Shown here: one piece after another, positions 1 through 5,805 of the stretch | How the letters are laid out: every line of letters starts with the position of its first letter | How positions within the stretch are numbered: the first letter of the stretch is position 1 | Assembly: GCA_044220635.1 (NCBI GenBank) | Contig: JBGAQP010000034.1 | Span: 1 to 30,897, forward strand | Length of the DNA: 30,897 bases | Direction of reading: 5' to 3' | Source: JBGAQP01 sp044220635 | GTDB lineage: Bacteria > Pseudomonadota > Gammaproteobacteria > Burkholderiales > Usitatibacteraceae | Made by a program: the position numbers and the translations under genes | The notes under the pieces: model-generated | What the model was told of the DNA's origin: nothing | Databases searched by the model: none | What the model saw: only the letters and a program-made list of their open reading frames with translations

Positions 1-795
1 GTGCTCGCTGCGGTGCTGCCCGCGCGCGCGGGCCTCTTCGACGACGAGGAGGCCCGCAAGCGCATCAACGAGCTGCGCCAGGAGCTCGCCCAGCAGGGAC
101 GCGACAACGAGGCGCGCATCCAGAAGCTCGAGGAGAGCGTGCGCAACATCGGCGTCGTGGAGCTCCTGCGCCAGATCGACCAGCTGAACGCCGAGATCGC
201 CAAGCTCCGCGGCCAGCTCGAGGTCCTCGGCAACCAGAACGACCAGACGGCCAAGCGCCAGCGCGACTTCTACCTCGACCTCGACTCGCGCCTGAAGCGC
301 CTCGAGGGCACGGCCTCGCCCGGCGCCTCGCCCGCGGCCGCGGCCCCGCCCGCCGCGGCGGCGCAGGCGCCGGTGCCCGCACCCGCCGCCGCGCGGGCGC
401 CGACGCGCGAGGAGCAGGCGCGCGAGATCAAGGCCTACGACGCGGCCTCCGGCCTTTTCCGCCGCAACGACTTCGCCTCGGCCATCGAGGCGTTCCGCGC
501 ATTCCTGAAGGACTATCCCCAGAGCCCGCTCGCCCCCAACGCCGAGTACTGGATCGGGATCAGCTACGCGAACCTCAAGGACTACCGCAACGCGCTCGCC
601 GCCCAGGAAGGGCTCCTCGCGCGGCATCCGCAGTCGCCGAAGGCGCCCGACGCGCTGCTCGCCATCGCGGCGATCCAGGCCGAGCAGGGCGACGCGGGGA
701 GCGCGCGCAACACGCTCGAGGACATCATCGCGCGCTTCCCCGGGTCCGAGGCCGCGGGCAAGGCGCGCACGCGGCTCGCGGCGTTGCGCCGCTAG
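1..795 (+). CDS. cpoB: Cell division coordinator CpoB / Tol-Pal protein YbgF (5'-partial)
   Basis: Periplasmic partner of the Tol-Pal envelope-constriction machinery, which coordinates it with peptidoglycan synthesis. The reading frame is open from base 1. It begins with residues that look like the end of a signal peptide (LPARA, then GLFDDEEARKR), so the true start probably lies upstream and the GTG at base 1 is likely internal. A charged heptad-like coiled coil (about residues 12-100) is followed by a Pro/Ala-rich linker (about 105-135). Three TPR-like repeats then run to the C-terminus (about 140-262; note DYPQSPLAPNAEYWIG and RHPQSPKAPDALL). This order (coiled coil, linker, TPRs) is diagnostic of the family. 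queC starts 8 bases downstream, as in many proteobacteria, where queE and queC follow pal-ybgF; queE is not between them here. Confidence 0.9.
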   Translation: MLAAVLPARAGLFDDEEARKRINELRQELAQQGRDNEARIQKLEESVRNIGVVELLRQIDQLNAEIAKLRGQLEVLGNQNDQTAKRQRDFYLDLDSRLKRLEGTASPGASPAAAAPPAAAAQAPVPAPAAARAPTREEQAREIKAYDAASGLFRRNDFASAIEAFRAFLKDYPQSPLAPNAEYWIGISYANLKDYRNALAAQEGLLARHPQSPKAPDALLAIAAIQAEQGDAGSARNTLEDIIARFPGSEAAGKARTRLAALRR

Positions 796-803
796 GGGCC
801 GGC

Positions 804-1487
804 GTGGGAGCGCCGGCGGTCGTCCTGCTCTCGGGCGGGCTCGATTCGGCCACGGTGCTCGCGATCGCGCGCTCCGAGGGCTTCGACTGCCGCGCGCTCA
901 CGATCGACTACGGGCAGCGCCACCGCGCGGAGCTCGCCGCCGCGGCCCGCGTGGCGCGCGCTCTCGGCGCCTCCGAGCACCGCGTCGTGCGCTTCGACCT
1001 GGGCGTCTTCGGGGGCTCCGCGCTCACGGACCCGGCGATCGCGGTGCCGACGGCCCCGGGCGAGGGCATCCCCGTCACCTACGTCCCGGCGCGCAACACC
1101 GTGTTCCTCGCGCTCGCGCTCGCCTGGGCCGAAGTGAGCGCCGCCGACCACATCTTCGTTGGCGCCAACGCCGTGGACTATTCCGGCTACCCCGACTGCC
1201 GGCCGGAGTACCTCGCGGCCTTCGAGCGCATGGCGAACCTCGCCACCAAGCGCGCCGTCGAGGGAGCGAGGCTCGCGATCCACGCGCCCATCGTGCGCAT
1301 GACCAAGGCCGAGATCATCCTGAAGGGGCGCTCCCTGGGGGTGGACTATGCGATGACGGTGAGCTGCTACCGCGCGGATGCCGAGGGGCGCTCCTGCGGG
1401 ACCTGCGACGCCTGCCGCCTGCGGCGGGAGGGCTTCGCGCGGGCGGGCCTGGAGGACCCGGCAGCGCGGCAGCCGGGGGCCGGCTGA
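804..1487 (+). CDS. queC: 7-cyano-7-deazaguanine (preQ0) synthase QueC
   Basis: Converts 7-carboxy-7-deazaguanine to preQ0 using ATP and ammonia, in queuosine tRNA-modification biosynthesis in the cytoplasm. The N-terminal PP-loop ATP-pyrophosphatase motif SGGLDSAT lies at residues 10-17. The family segment YVPARNTVFLALA is at about 93-105, and VGANAVDYSGYPDCRPEY follows at about 119-136. The zinc-binding cysteines are C188, C198, C201 and C204 (SCGTCDAC). At 227 residues it has the usual length. The start is a GTG at 804, 8 bases after the cpoB stop, which suggests co-transcription. The frame has no upstream alternative that fits the PP-loop spacing better. Confidence 0.95.
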   Translation: MGAPAVVLLSGGLDSATVLAIARSEGFDCRALTIDYGQRHRAELAAAARVARALGASEHRVVRFDLGVFGGSALTDPAIAVPTAPGEGIPVTYVPARNTVFLALALAWAEVSAADHIFVGANAVDYSGYPDCRPEYLAAFERMANLATKRAVEGARLAIHAPIVRMTKAEIILKGRSLGVDYAMTVSCYRADAEGRSCGTCDACRLRREGFARAGLEDPAARQPGAG

Positions 1488-1556
1488 GGGCGATCGCCCG
1501 CCCGGGGGGGCACTTCCTCGCCGGGAGAGGTATGGGCGATAGCCCATGAGAGGGAT

Positions 1557-1579
1557 GGGGGCGGGCGAAACCCGCCCCC
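1557..1579 (+). promoter_or_regulatory. Perfect GC hairpin directly upstream of a TATAAT box
   Basis: GGGGGCGGG (1557-1565) and CCCGCCCCC (1571-1579) form a perfect 9-bp stem closing a CGAAA loop. TATAAT follows immediately at 1580-1585. No convincing -35 hexamer is seen 16-18 bases upstream. The structure may end queC transcription, although the following T-tract is poor, or it may be part of the control region of the permease gene starting at 1610. Two further palindromes lie just upstream: GGGCGATCGCCC at 1488-1499 and ATGGGC-GATA-GCCCAT at 1532-1547. Confidence 0.4.
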
Positions 1580-1609
1580 TATAATCGCCCCACTTCCCGG
1601 AGGTGCACC

Positions 1610-2731
1610 TTGAGCACGCCAACGAATCTCGCCGCCCTCGTCGCCTGGTCCGGCTTCGGCCTCGCCTTCGTGTTCGGGGCGGTCGCCAACCGCACCAACT
1701 TCTGCACCATGGGCGCGATCTCCGACGTCGTGAACATGGGCAGCTGGGGGCGCATGCGCATGTGGATCCTCGCGATCGCCGTGGCGATCCTCGGCGCCCA
1801 GGCGCTCGCCCTCGCCGGGCAGGTCGACCTCGCGAAGTCGATCTACACGCGCCCGTCGCTCGGCTGGCTCTCCTACGTCCTCGGCGGATTCGCCTTCGGC
1901 GTGGGGATGACGCTCGGCTCGGGCTGCGGCAACAAGACGCTGGTGCGCGTGGGTGGCGGCAGCCTCAAGTCCGTGGTCGTCCTGTTCTTCCTCGCGGCCT
2001 CCGCATACATGACGCTCAAGGGCCTGTTCGGGGTCTGGCGCGCGGGCTGGATCGACCCGGTGGCGATCGACCTGGGCGCCCGGGGGATCGCGGGGCAGGA
2101 CCTCCCGACGCTCGCCGCGGCAGCCTCGGGCGCGGGCCGGCGCACCCTCCAGGTCGCGATCACGCTGCTCGTCGCCGCCGCGCTCCTCGTCTTCGTCTTC
2201 AAGGACCGCGACTTTCGCACGAGCGCCGACCACGTGATCGGGGGCCTCGTCGCGGGGCTCGTCGTCGTCGCGGGCTGGTACGTGACCGGCCACCTGGGCT
2301 ACGGGGAGAACCCGGAGACGCTGGAGAACACCTTCTTCGGAACGAACACGCGCACGATCGAGTCGCTGTCCTTCGTCGCGCCCGCCGCCTACCTCCTCGA
2401 GCTCCTGCTGCTCTGGAGCGACAAGTCGCTCGCCGTGACCTTCGGCGTGGCGAGCGCGCTGGGCATCGTCGCGGGGTCGGCCGCCTACGCGCTCGCCTCG
2501 AAGTCCTTCCGCTGGGAGGGCTTCGCCTCGACCGAGGACACGGCCAACCACATCGTCGGAGGCATCCTCATGGGCTTCGGCGGGGTGCTCGCGCTCGGCT
2601 GCACGATCGGGCAGGGGATCACGGGGCTGTCCACCCTCGCGGCGGGCTCGGTGCTCGCGACCGCGGCCATCGTCGCCGGGTCCTGGGCGACGATGAAATA
2701 CCAGGTCTGGCGGCTGGAGCGCGCGGCCTGA
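1610..2731 (+). CDS. YeeE/YedE family (TsuA-like) sulfur-compound permease
   Basis: Inner-membrane permease of the YeeE/YedE (DUF395) family, whose characterised member TsuA takes up thiosulfate. The 373-residue protein is almost entirely hydrophobic with about nine or ten membrane segments. It keeps the three family cysteine motifs: NFCTMG (C32), GSGCGNKTL (C106) and LGCTIGQG (C331). In TsuA, equivalent cysteines line the substrate path. The start is a TTG at 1610, chosen because GGAGG sits at 1599-1603 with ideal spacing and the TTG-initiated frame gives the natural N-terminus. An overlapping longer frame from GTG 1603 yields a low-complexity arginine-rich product and is a shadow. The exact substrate (thiosulfate, sulfite or another sulfur anion) cannot be read from sequence. 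Confidence 0.88.
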   Translation: MSTPTNLAALVAWSGFGLAFVFGAVANRTNFCTMGAISDVVNMGSWGRMRMWILAIAVAILGAQALALAGQVDLAKSIYTRPSLGWLSYVLGGFAFGVGMTLGSGCGNKTLVRVGGGSLKSVVVLFFLAASAYMTLKGLFGVWRAGWIDPVAIDLGARGIAGQDLPTLAAAASGAGRRTLQVAITLLVAAALLVFVFKDRDFRTSADHVIGGLVAGLVVVAGWYVTGHLGYGENPETLENTFFGTNTRTIESLSFVAPAAYLLELLLLWSDKSLAVTFGVASALGIVAGSAAYALASKSFRWEGFASTEDTANHIVGGILMGFGGVLALGCTIGQGITGLSTLAAGSVLATAAIVAGSWATMKYQVWRLERAA

Positions 2732-2744
2732 AGGCGCGCGCGGT

Positions 2745-2774
2745 TTGACCCGGCATCGCGCGAAAAAGTATAAT
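2745..2774 (+). promoter_or_regulatory. Sigma-70 promoter of the tRNA-Lys gene
   Basis: TTGACC at 2745-2750 and TATAAT at 2769-2774 are separated by 18 bases. Both are near-consensus and stand out in this GC-rich sequence. The tRNA begins 13 bases after the -10 box, consistent with a short 5' leader. Confidence 0.8.
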
Positions 2775-2786
2775 CGTCCGCTTTTC

Positions 2787-2862
2787 GGGGCGTTAGCTCA
2801 GCTGGTAGAGCAGCGGACTTTTAATCCGTTGGTCACTGGTTCGAATCCAGTACGCCCTACCA
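2787..2862 (+). tRNA. tRNA-Lys (anticodon TTT), CCA encoded
   Basis: Classic cloverleaf of 76 bases including an encoded CCA. The acceptor stem GGGGCGT (2787-2793) pairs with ACGCCCT (2852-2858), with G-T closing. The D-arm is GCTC...GAGC. The anticodon arm is CGGAC-TTTTAAT-CCG with anticodon TTT. The T-arm ACTGG-TTCGAAT-CCAGT precedes discriminator A and CCA. This tRNA is a substrate for 2-thiolation at its wobble uridine in bacteria, a pathway that uses TusA-like sulfur carriers. Confidence 0.97.
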
Positions 2863-2873
2863 GGAATCGCGAG

Positions 2874-2897
2874 GGGCCGGCGGGTGACCGCCGGCCC
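2874..2897 (+). terminator. Rho-independent terminator after tRNA-Lys
   Basis: GGGCCGGCGG (2874-2883) pairs perfectly with CCGCCGGCCC (2888-2897) around a GTGA loop. The T-rich tail TTTCGTTT follows. It lies 11 bases after the tRNA 3' end. The tRNA therefore looks like an independent transcription unit. Confidence 0.9.
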
Positions 2898-3027
2898 TTT
2901 CGTTTGGGCGCGAACGCCGCCGGCGTCGTCCCGGGATCAAGGCCGGAACGGGGCGCGCGGCTCGGCCCTTGGATCCTTCGGCCTGGCCGGCGATCGCGAG
3001 CACGCTCGCCGCCTCGCCAGCCCCGCC

Positions 3028-3624
3028 TCAGGTCCGCGCGAGCGCGGCCTCGATCTCCGCGAAGGAGCGCGCCGTCTCGGAGACCGGGACCGGCGTGCCG
3101 AGCTGCTTCTCGAGCTGCGAGGCGGAGAACACGCCCCGGACCACGGCAGGTCCGCCCGGGGGTTCCTCGACCACCATGGCGTGCTGCCGCCCCGCGGCGC
3201 GAAGGGTCGCCAGCACGCGGCCGACGCTCGCGCGCTCCACGTCGGCGAGGGCGAGCACCTCGAGCTGCGCGTGCGGCGTCATGAGGTCCCGGACGCGGAT
3301 GTCCGCGCGTTTTCCGCCGTGCGCGTGGATGTGCCGCAGCGGCTTCTCGCCCAGGAGGTCCGTCGCCGTGACCAGCCCGATCACCTCGTTCTCGATGTTG
3401 GCCACGAAGAGCGAGCGCACGCCGCGGCGAACCATGATGCGCATCGCGGCCTCGATGCCCACCTCGGGGTCCACCAGGACCGCGGGCACCGTGGCGAGGT
3501 CGGTCATGACCGCGACGGCCGGGTCCGCGAGGCGGACGGGCCGGTCCGGCCCGCGCGGCGGCTGGCGGACGACCGTTCCGGCGCGGATCGGTTGCGAGCG
3601 AATGGGTTCGAATTCCGTTTCCAT
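3028..3624 (-). CDS. CBS-domain-pair protein, probable regulatory subunit
   Basis: A 198-residue soluble protein with two CBS motifs. The first is around residues 40-95 (VMTDLATVPAVLVDPEVGIEA to GLVTATDLLGE). The second is around 110-175 (VRDLMTPHAQLEVLALADVE onward, ending GVFSASQLEKQLG). CBS pairs bind adenosine nucleotides and commonly gate transporters or enzymes. It is the last gene of a minus-strand unit, 36 bases downstream of the TSUP permease stop, so it may regulate that permease. The ATG at 3624 is the only sensible start for the conserved core. No catalytic domain is fused to it. Confidence 0.85.
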   Translation of the reverse strand: METEFEPIRSQPIRAGTVVRQPPRGPDRPVRLADPAVAVMTDLATVPAVLVDPEVGIEAAMRIMVRRGVRSLFVANIENEVIGLVTATDLLGEKPLRHIHAHGGKRADIRVRDLMTPHAQLEVLALADVERASVGRVLATLRAAGRQHAMVVEEPPGGPAVVRGVFSASQLEKQLGTPVPVSETARSFAEIEAALART

Positions 3625-3660
3625 GCGGTTCTCCTCCCGGTGGGTCGCGCGAAACGCGGC

Positions 3661-4752
3661 CTAGTCCTCGACGTCGGCCATGGGCGAGGCGTGCGCCTCG
3701 ACCCGCTGGCGGTGCTCGGCCATGCCCTTCACGAGGGCGTAGACGATCGAGATCCCGCCCACGGCGAGCGCCAGCACGAGGGTGGCGTCGCCCATCCACT
3801 TGAGGCCGCGCACCGTGCCCTCGGCCATCGGCTCGACCAGGCCGAGCTGCGAGAGGTAGCCGGGGATGTAGAAGAACCGCGAGAAGAGCACGATCACCAT
3901 GATGAGGCCCATCACCAGCTTCACGGTCCCGTCCCTCACGTAGGTGGTGCCGATCGCGCCGATCTGGATGCCGAAGAGCGAGCCCCCGAGGATCAGCATC
4001 GCGAGGCGGATGTCCACGGCGCCGTCGAGCGCGTAGAGGATCGAGCCCCCGGTTCCCATCACGAAGGCGATCACCAGCTCCGTGGCCGTGGCCATCATCG
4101 CCGGGGCGCCGAGCACGTAGATCATCGCCGGCACGCCGATGAAGCCGCCCACGGCGATCGTCGAGGCGAGCATGCCCGTGGCGAAGCCGAGCGGCGCGAC
4201 GAAGAGCAGGGAGACCTCGGCCCCGAGGCTCGCGAAGCGCATCATCGTGCCGGGGATGCGCACCGACTGCACCCAGCGCGCGAGCGGCGTGATCCTGTGG
4301 ACGGCCGCCTCGCCGCCGGCCCTCTCCGCCCGGAGCATGCGCCGGGCGTCGCGCAGGACGAAGCCGCCCACGATCGCGAGGACGACGACGAAGGTGAAGG
4401 AGACGTACAGGCTCGTGCCCACGTCGCCCCAGGCGTCGCGGATTCCGGTCATGACGATCTTGCCCGCGAGCATCCCCGCCTCGGCGAAGATCCCCATGAT
4501 GATGCCGAGCTTCACGTCGACCTGGCCGTACTTGTGCCGCTTCATGGCGCCCACGAGCGCCTTGGGGAACTTGTGGCAGAGATTGGAGGCGACGGCGACG
4601 ATGCCCGGCGCACCCAGGGTCATCATCGCCGGCGTGAGCACGAAGGCGCCCCCCGAGCCGATGAAGCCCGAGACCATGCCGCCGATGAATCCCACCGCGA
4701 AGAGCGCGAGCCCGCTCCAGAGGTCGATGTCGATGAAGGTGAGCGTGTCCAT
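3661..4752 (-). CDS. TauE/SafE (TSUP) family sulfite/organosulfonate permease
   Basis: Inner-membrane permease of 363 residues with about eight or more hydrophobic segments. Family members export or import sulfite, sulfoacetate, taurine-derived anions or related sulfur compounds. The N-terminal family signature GFIGGMVSGFIGSGGAFVL occurs around residues 20-38. A second signature, GGFIGVPAMIYVLGAPAMM, occurs in the middle of the protein, matching the internal duplication typical of TSUP. The start ATG at 4752 is only two bases from the stop of the preceding 88-residue gene, implying translational coupling. A start further upstream would run into that gene in another frame. The location next to sulfite-oxidation and dsr genes supports a role in sulfur anion transport. 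Confidence 0.9.
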   Translation of the reverse strand: MDTLTFIDIDLWSGLALFAVGFIGGMVSGFIGSGGAFVLTPAMMTLGAPGIVAVASNLCHKFPKALVGAMKRHKYGQVDVKLGIIMGIFAEAGMLAGKIVMTGIRDAWGDVGTSLYVSFTFVVVLAIVGGFVLRDARRMLRAERAGGEAAVHRITPLARWVQSVRIPGTMMRFASLGAEVSLLFVAPLGFATGMLASTIAVGGFIGVPAMIYVLGAPAMMATATELVIAFVMGTGGSILYALDGAVDIRLAMLILGGSLFGIQIGAIGTTYVRDGTVKLVMGLIMVIVLFSRFFYIPGYLSQLGLVEPMAEGTVRGLKWMGDATLVLALAVGGISIVYALVKGMAEHRQRVEAHASPMADVED

Positions 4753-4753
4753 C

Positions 4754-5020
4754 CTACTTCCCGGCCTTCTTCTTCTCGGCGCCCGAGGCCGCGCGCAGCC
4801 CCAGGGCCTCCCAGAAGTGCCCGGTGAACGCACCGTGGACCCAGGAGAAGACGAAGGCGACCACGATCGGGACCAGGAAGAGCGCCTTCTCGCCGGCGCG
4901 GGTGCGGCGGGCCCACTCGGTGAACTGGTCGGCGTGGGCGAAGAGCGCGTAGTAGAGCGCGGCGCTCGCGAGGCCGTAGGCGACGGCGAGGAACAGGGTC
5001 TTCTTCCGGGATTCGGACAT
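4754..5020 (-). CDS. Small membrane protein coupled to the TSUP permease
   Basis: An 88-residue protein with two predicted membrane spans (about residues 9-26 and 46-66), separated by a charged loop (TEWARRTRAGEKA). The tail is lysine-rich (ASGAEKKKAGK). I do not recognise a named family. The stop lies two bases before the permease start, so it is probably an accessory subunit or a folding/assembly partner. ATG at 5020 begins a short polar N-terminus (MSESRKK) in front of the first helix, a normal topology for such proteins. Confidence 0.75.
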   Translation of the reverse strand: MSESRKKTLFLAVAYGLASAALYYALFAHADQFTEWARRTRAGEKALFLVPIVVAFVFSWVHGAFTGHFWEALGLRAASGAEKKKAGK

Positions 5021-5076
5021 GGGATTCCTTGCGCAGTGGGGACCGCGCGCCGGCCGGGCGCCGGCGCGGCCCGCGA

Positions 5077-5238
5077 TCAGCGGGAGACGGGCTTGGCCGC
5101 GATCTCCTCGGGCGCGCGGCACATCGACTCGATGCACACGAGGTCGTTGGAGGCCGGGGCCTCGAGGGCCGCGGGCACGCCGCTGATTCCGCCGCCCACG
5201 ACCCGGATCGTCCGGTCCGTGGCAATCGCCGTCGCCAT
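5077..5238 (-). CDS. 53-residue FAD-binding Rossmann fragment (HdrA-like N-terminus)
   Basis: A small frame preceded by a strong ribosome-binding site (GGAGG, five bases before ATG at 5238). It encodes IRVVGGGISGVPAALEA at residues 11-27. This is the dinucleotide-binding GxGxxG start of FAD oxidoreductases and resembles HdrA-type proteins. It continues with NDLVCIESMC, the position of the second beta strand, and then stops. Nothing downstream in any minus-strand frame resumes the fold. It heads the minus-strand permease unit, 56 bases before the 88-residue gene. It could be a decayed oxidoreductase gene, or a retained micro-protein or leader peptide. The intact start signals favour translation. 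Confidence 0.5.
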   Translation of the reverse strand: MATAIATDRTIRVVGGGISGVPAALEAPASNDLVCIESMCRAPEEIAAKPVSR

Positions 5239-5333
5239 CAATCCTCCATCGCGCGAGTCGATGCGGGCCTGCCCGCCTCAGGTTCCGGGGATTTCCCGCC
5301 CCGCTCTTATCGCCCCCGGCGCCGCCCGGGTCA

Positions 5334-5371
5334 ATCACTCCAAAGGGATAGGGATAACCCTTCGGAGTGAT
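5334..5371. repeat. 14-bp inverted repeat, candidate operator
   Basis: ATCACTCCAAAGGG (5334-5347) and CCCTTCGGAGTGAT (5358-5371) are inverted copies with one mismatch, around a ten-base centre. The centre contains an inner AGGG-ATAA-CCCT palindrome (5350-5361). It sits about 95 bases upstream of the minus-strand permease unit and about 385 bases upstream of soeA. It could be a dimeric repressor site or a hairpin. There is no T-tract to suggest a terminator. Confidence 0.5.
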
Positions 5372-5805
5372 GGACTTCCCGGGTGGGTTGGATCGAAATC
5401 CCCACGAGGCCAGCCGGCCTCGAGGCCGCGGATTTCGAAGCGCATCGCGGCGAGGTCCGCGAGGTGCCAGGCCGCGGGCGCGCCGGGACCGGCGACCGTG
5501 CCGGGATTCACAAGCCGGGCCCGGCATCCGGTCGCGGTGGCGACCGACTCGATGCTCGCCCGGTGGCTGCGCCCGCGACACACCCCGTCGTAGTCGCCCG
5601 TGCACGCGAACGCGCGATCGTGCGGGGGTCGTGGGTCACGAAGAGCCGGCGGCCCGCGAGCGTGAGCTCCGCCTCCTGGCCGTGGTATTCGAGCGTTCCA
5701 TTGGAGGCGGCGGCGAGCCTCTGCACATCGCCCGGGAGTCACCGAGGTAGTTGCCATGGACCACATGAACGGGAAGGCCGAGCGCGGCGAGCGGGCCACG
5801 GCGAC
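5335..5805 (-). pseudogene. Frameshifted metallophosphoesterase (YfcE/MJ0936-like) remnant
   Basis: Three pieces of one protein appear in order in three different minus-strand frames. Near 5800-5750, GLPVHVVHGNYLGD corresponds to the family VHGNNDGD segment. From about 5735 to 5640, QRLAAASNGTLEYHG and then AGRRLFVTHDP follow. From about 5630 to 5400, ACTGDYDGVCRGRSHRASIE, then RLVNPGTVAGPGAP and LADLAAMRFEIRGLE are found. The order and spacing match the C-terminal two-thirds of small metallophosphoesterases. At least two frameshifts break it, the 5' third is missing, and the canonical GHxH metal motif reads GRSH. The remnant runs antisense into the first codons of soeA. Sequencing error could explain the shifts but not the lost N-terminus or the metal-site change. 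Confidence 0.6.

Noticed and set aside
1603..2748. 381-codon frame overlapping the YeeE/YedE permease
   Set aside because: Arg-rich shadow. The TTG frame seven bases later encodes the membrane protein with conserved cysteine motifs.
2884..4827. 647-codon plus-strand frame opposite the CBS and TSUP genes
   Set aside because: His/Asp/Arg-rich shadow. The minus-strand frames encode clear CBS and TSUP proteins.
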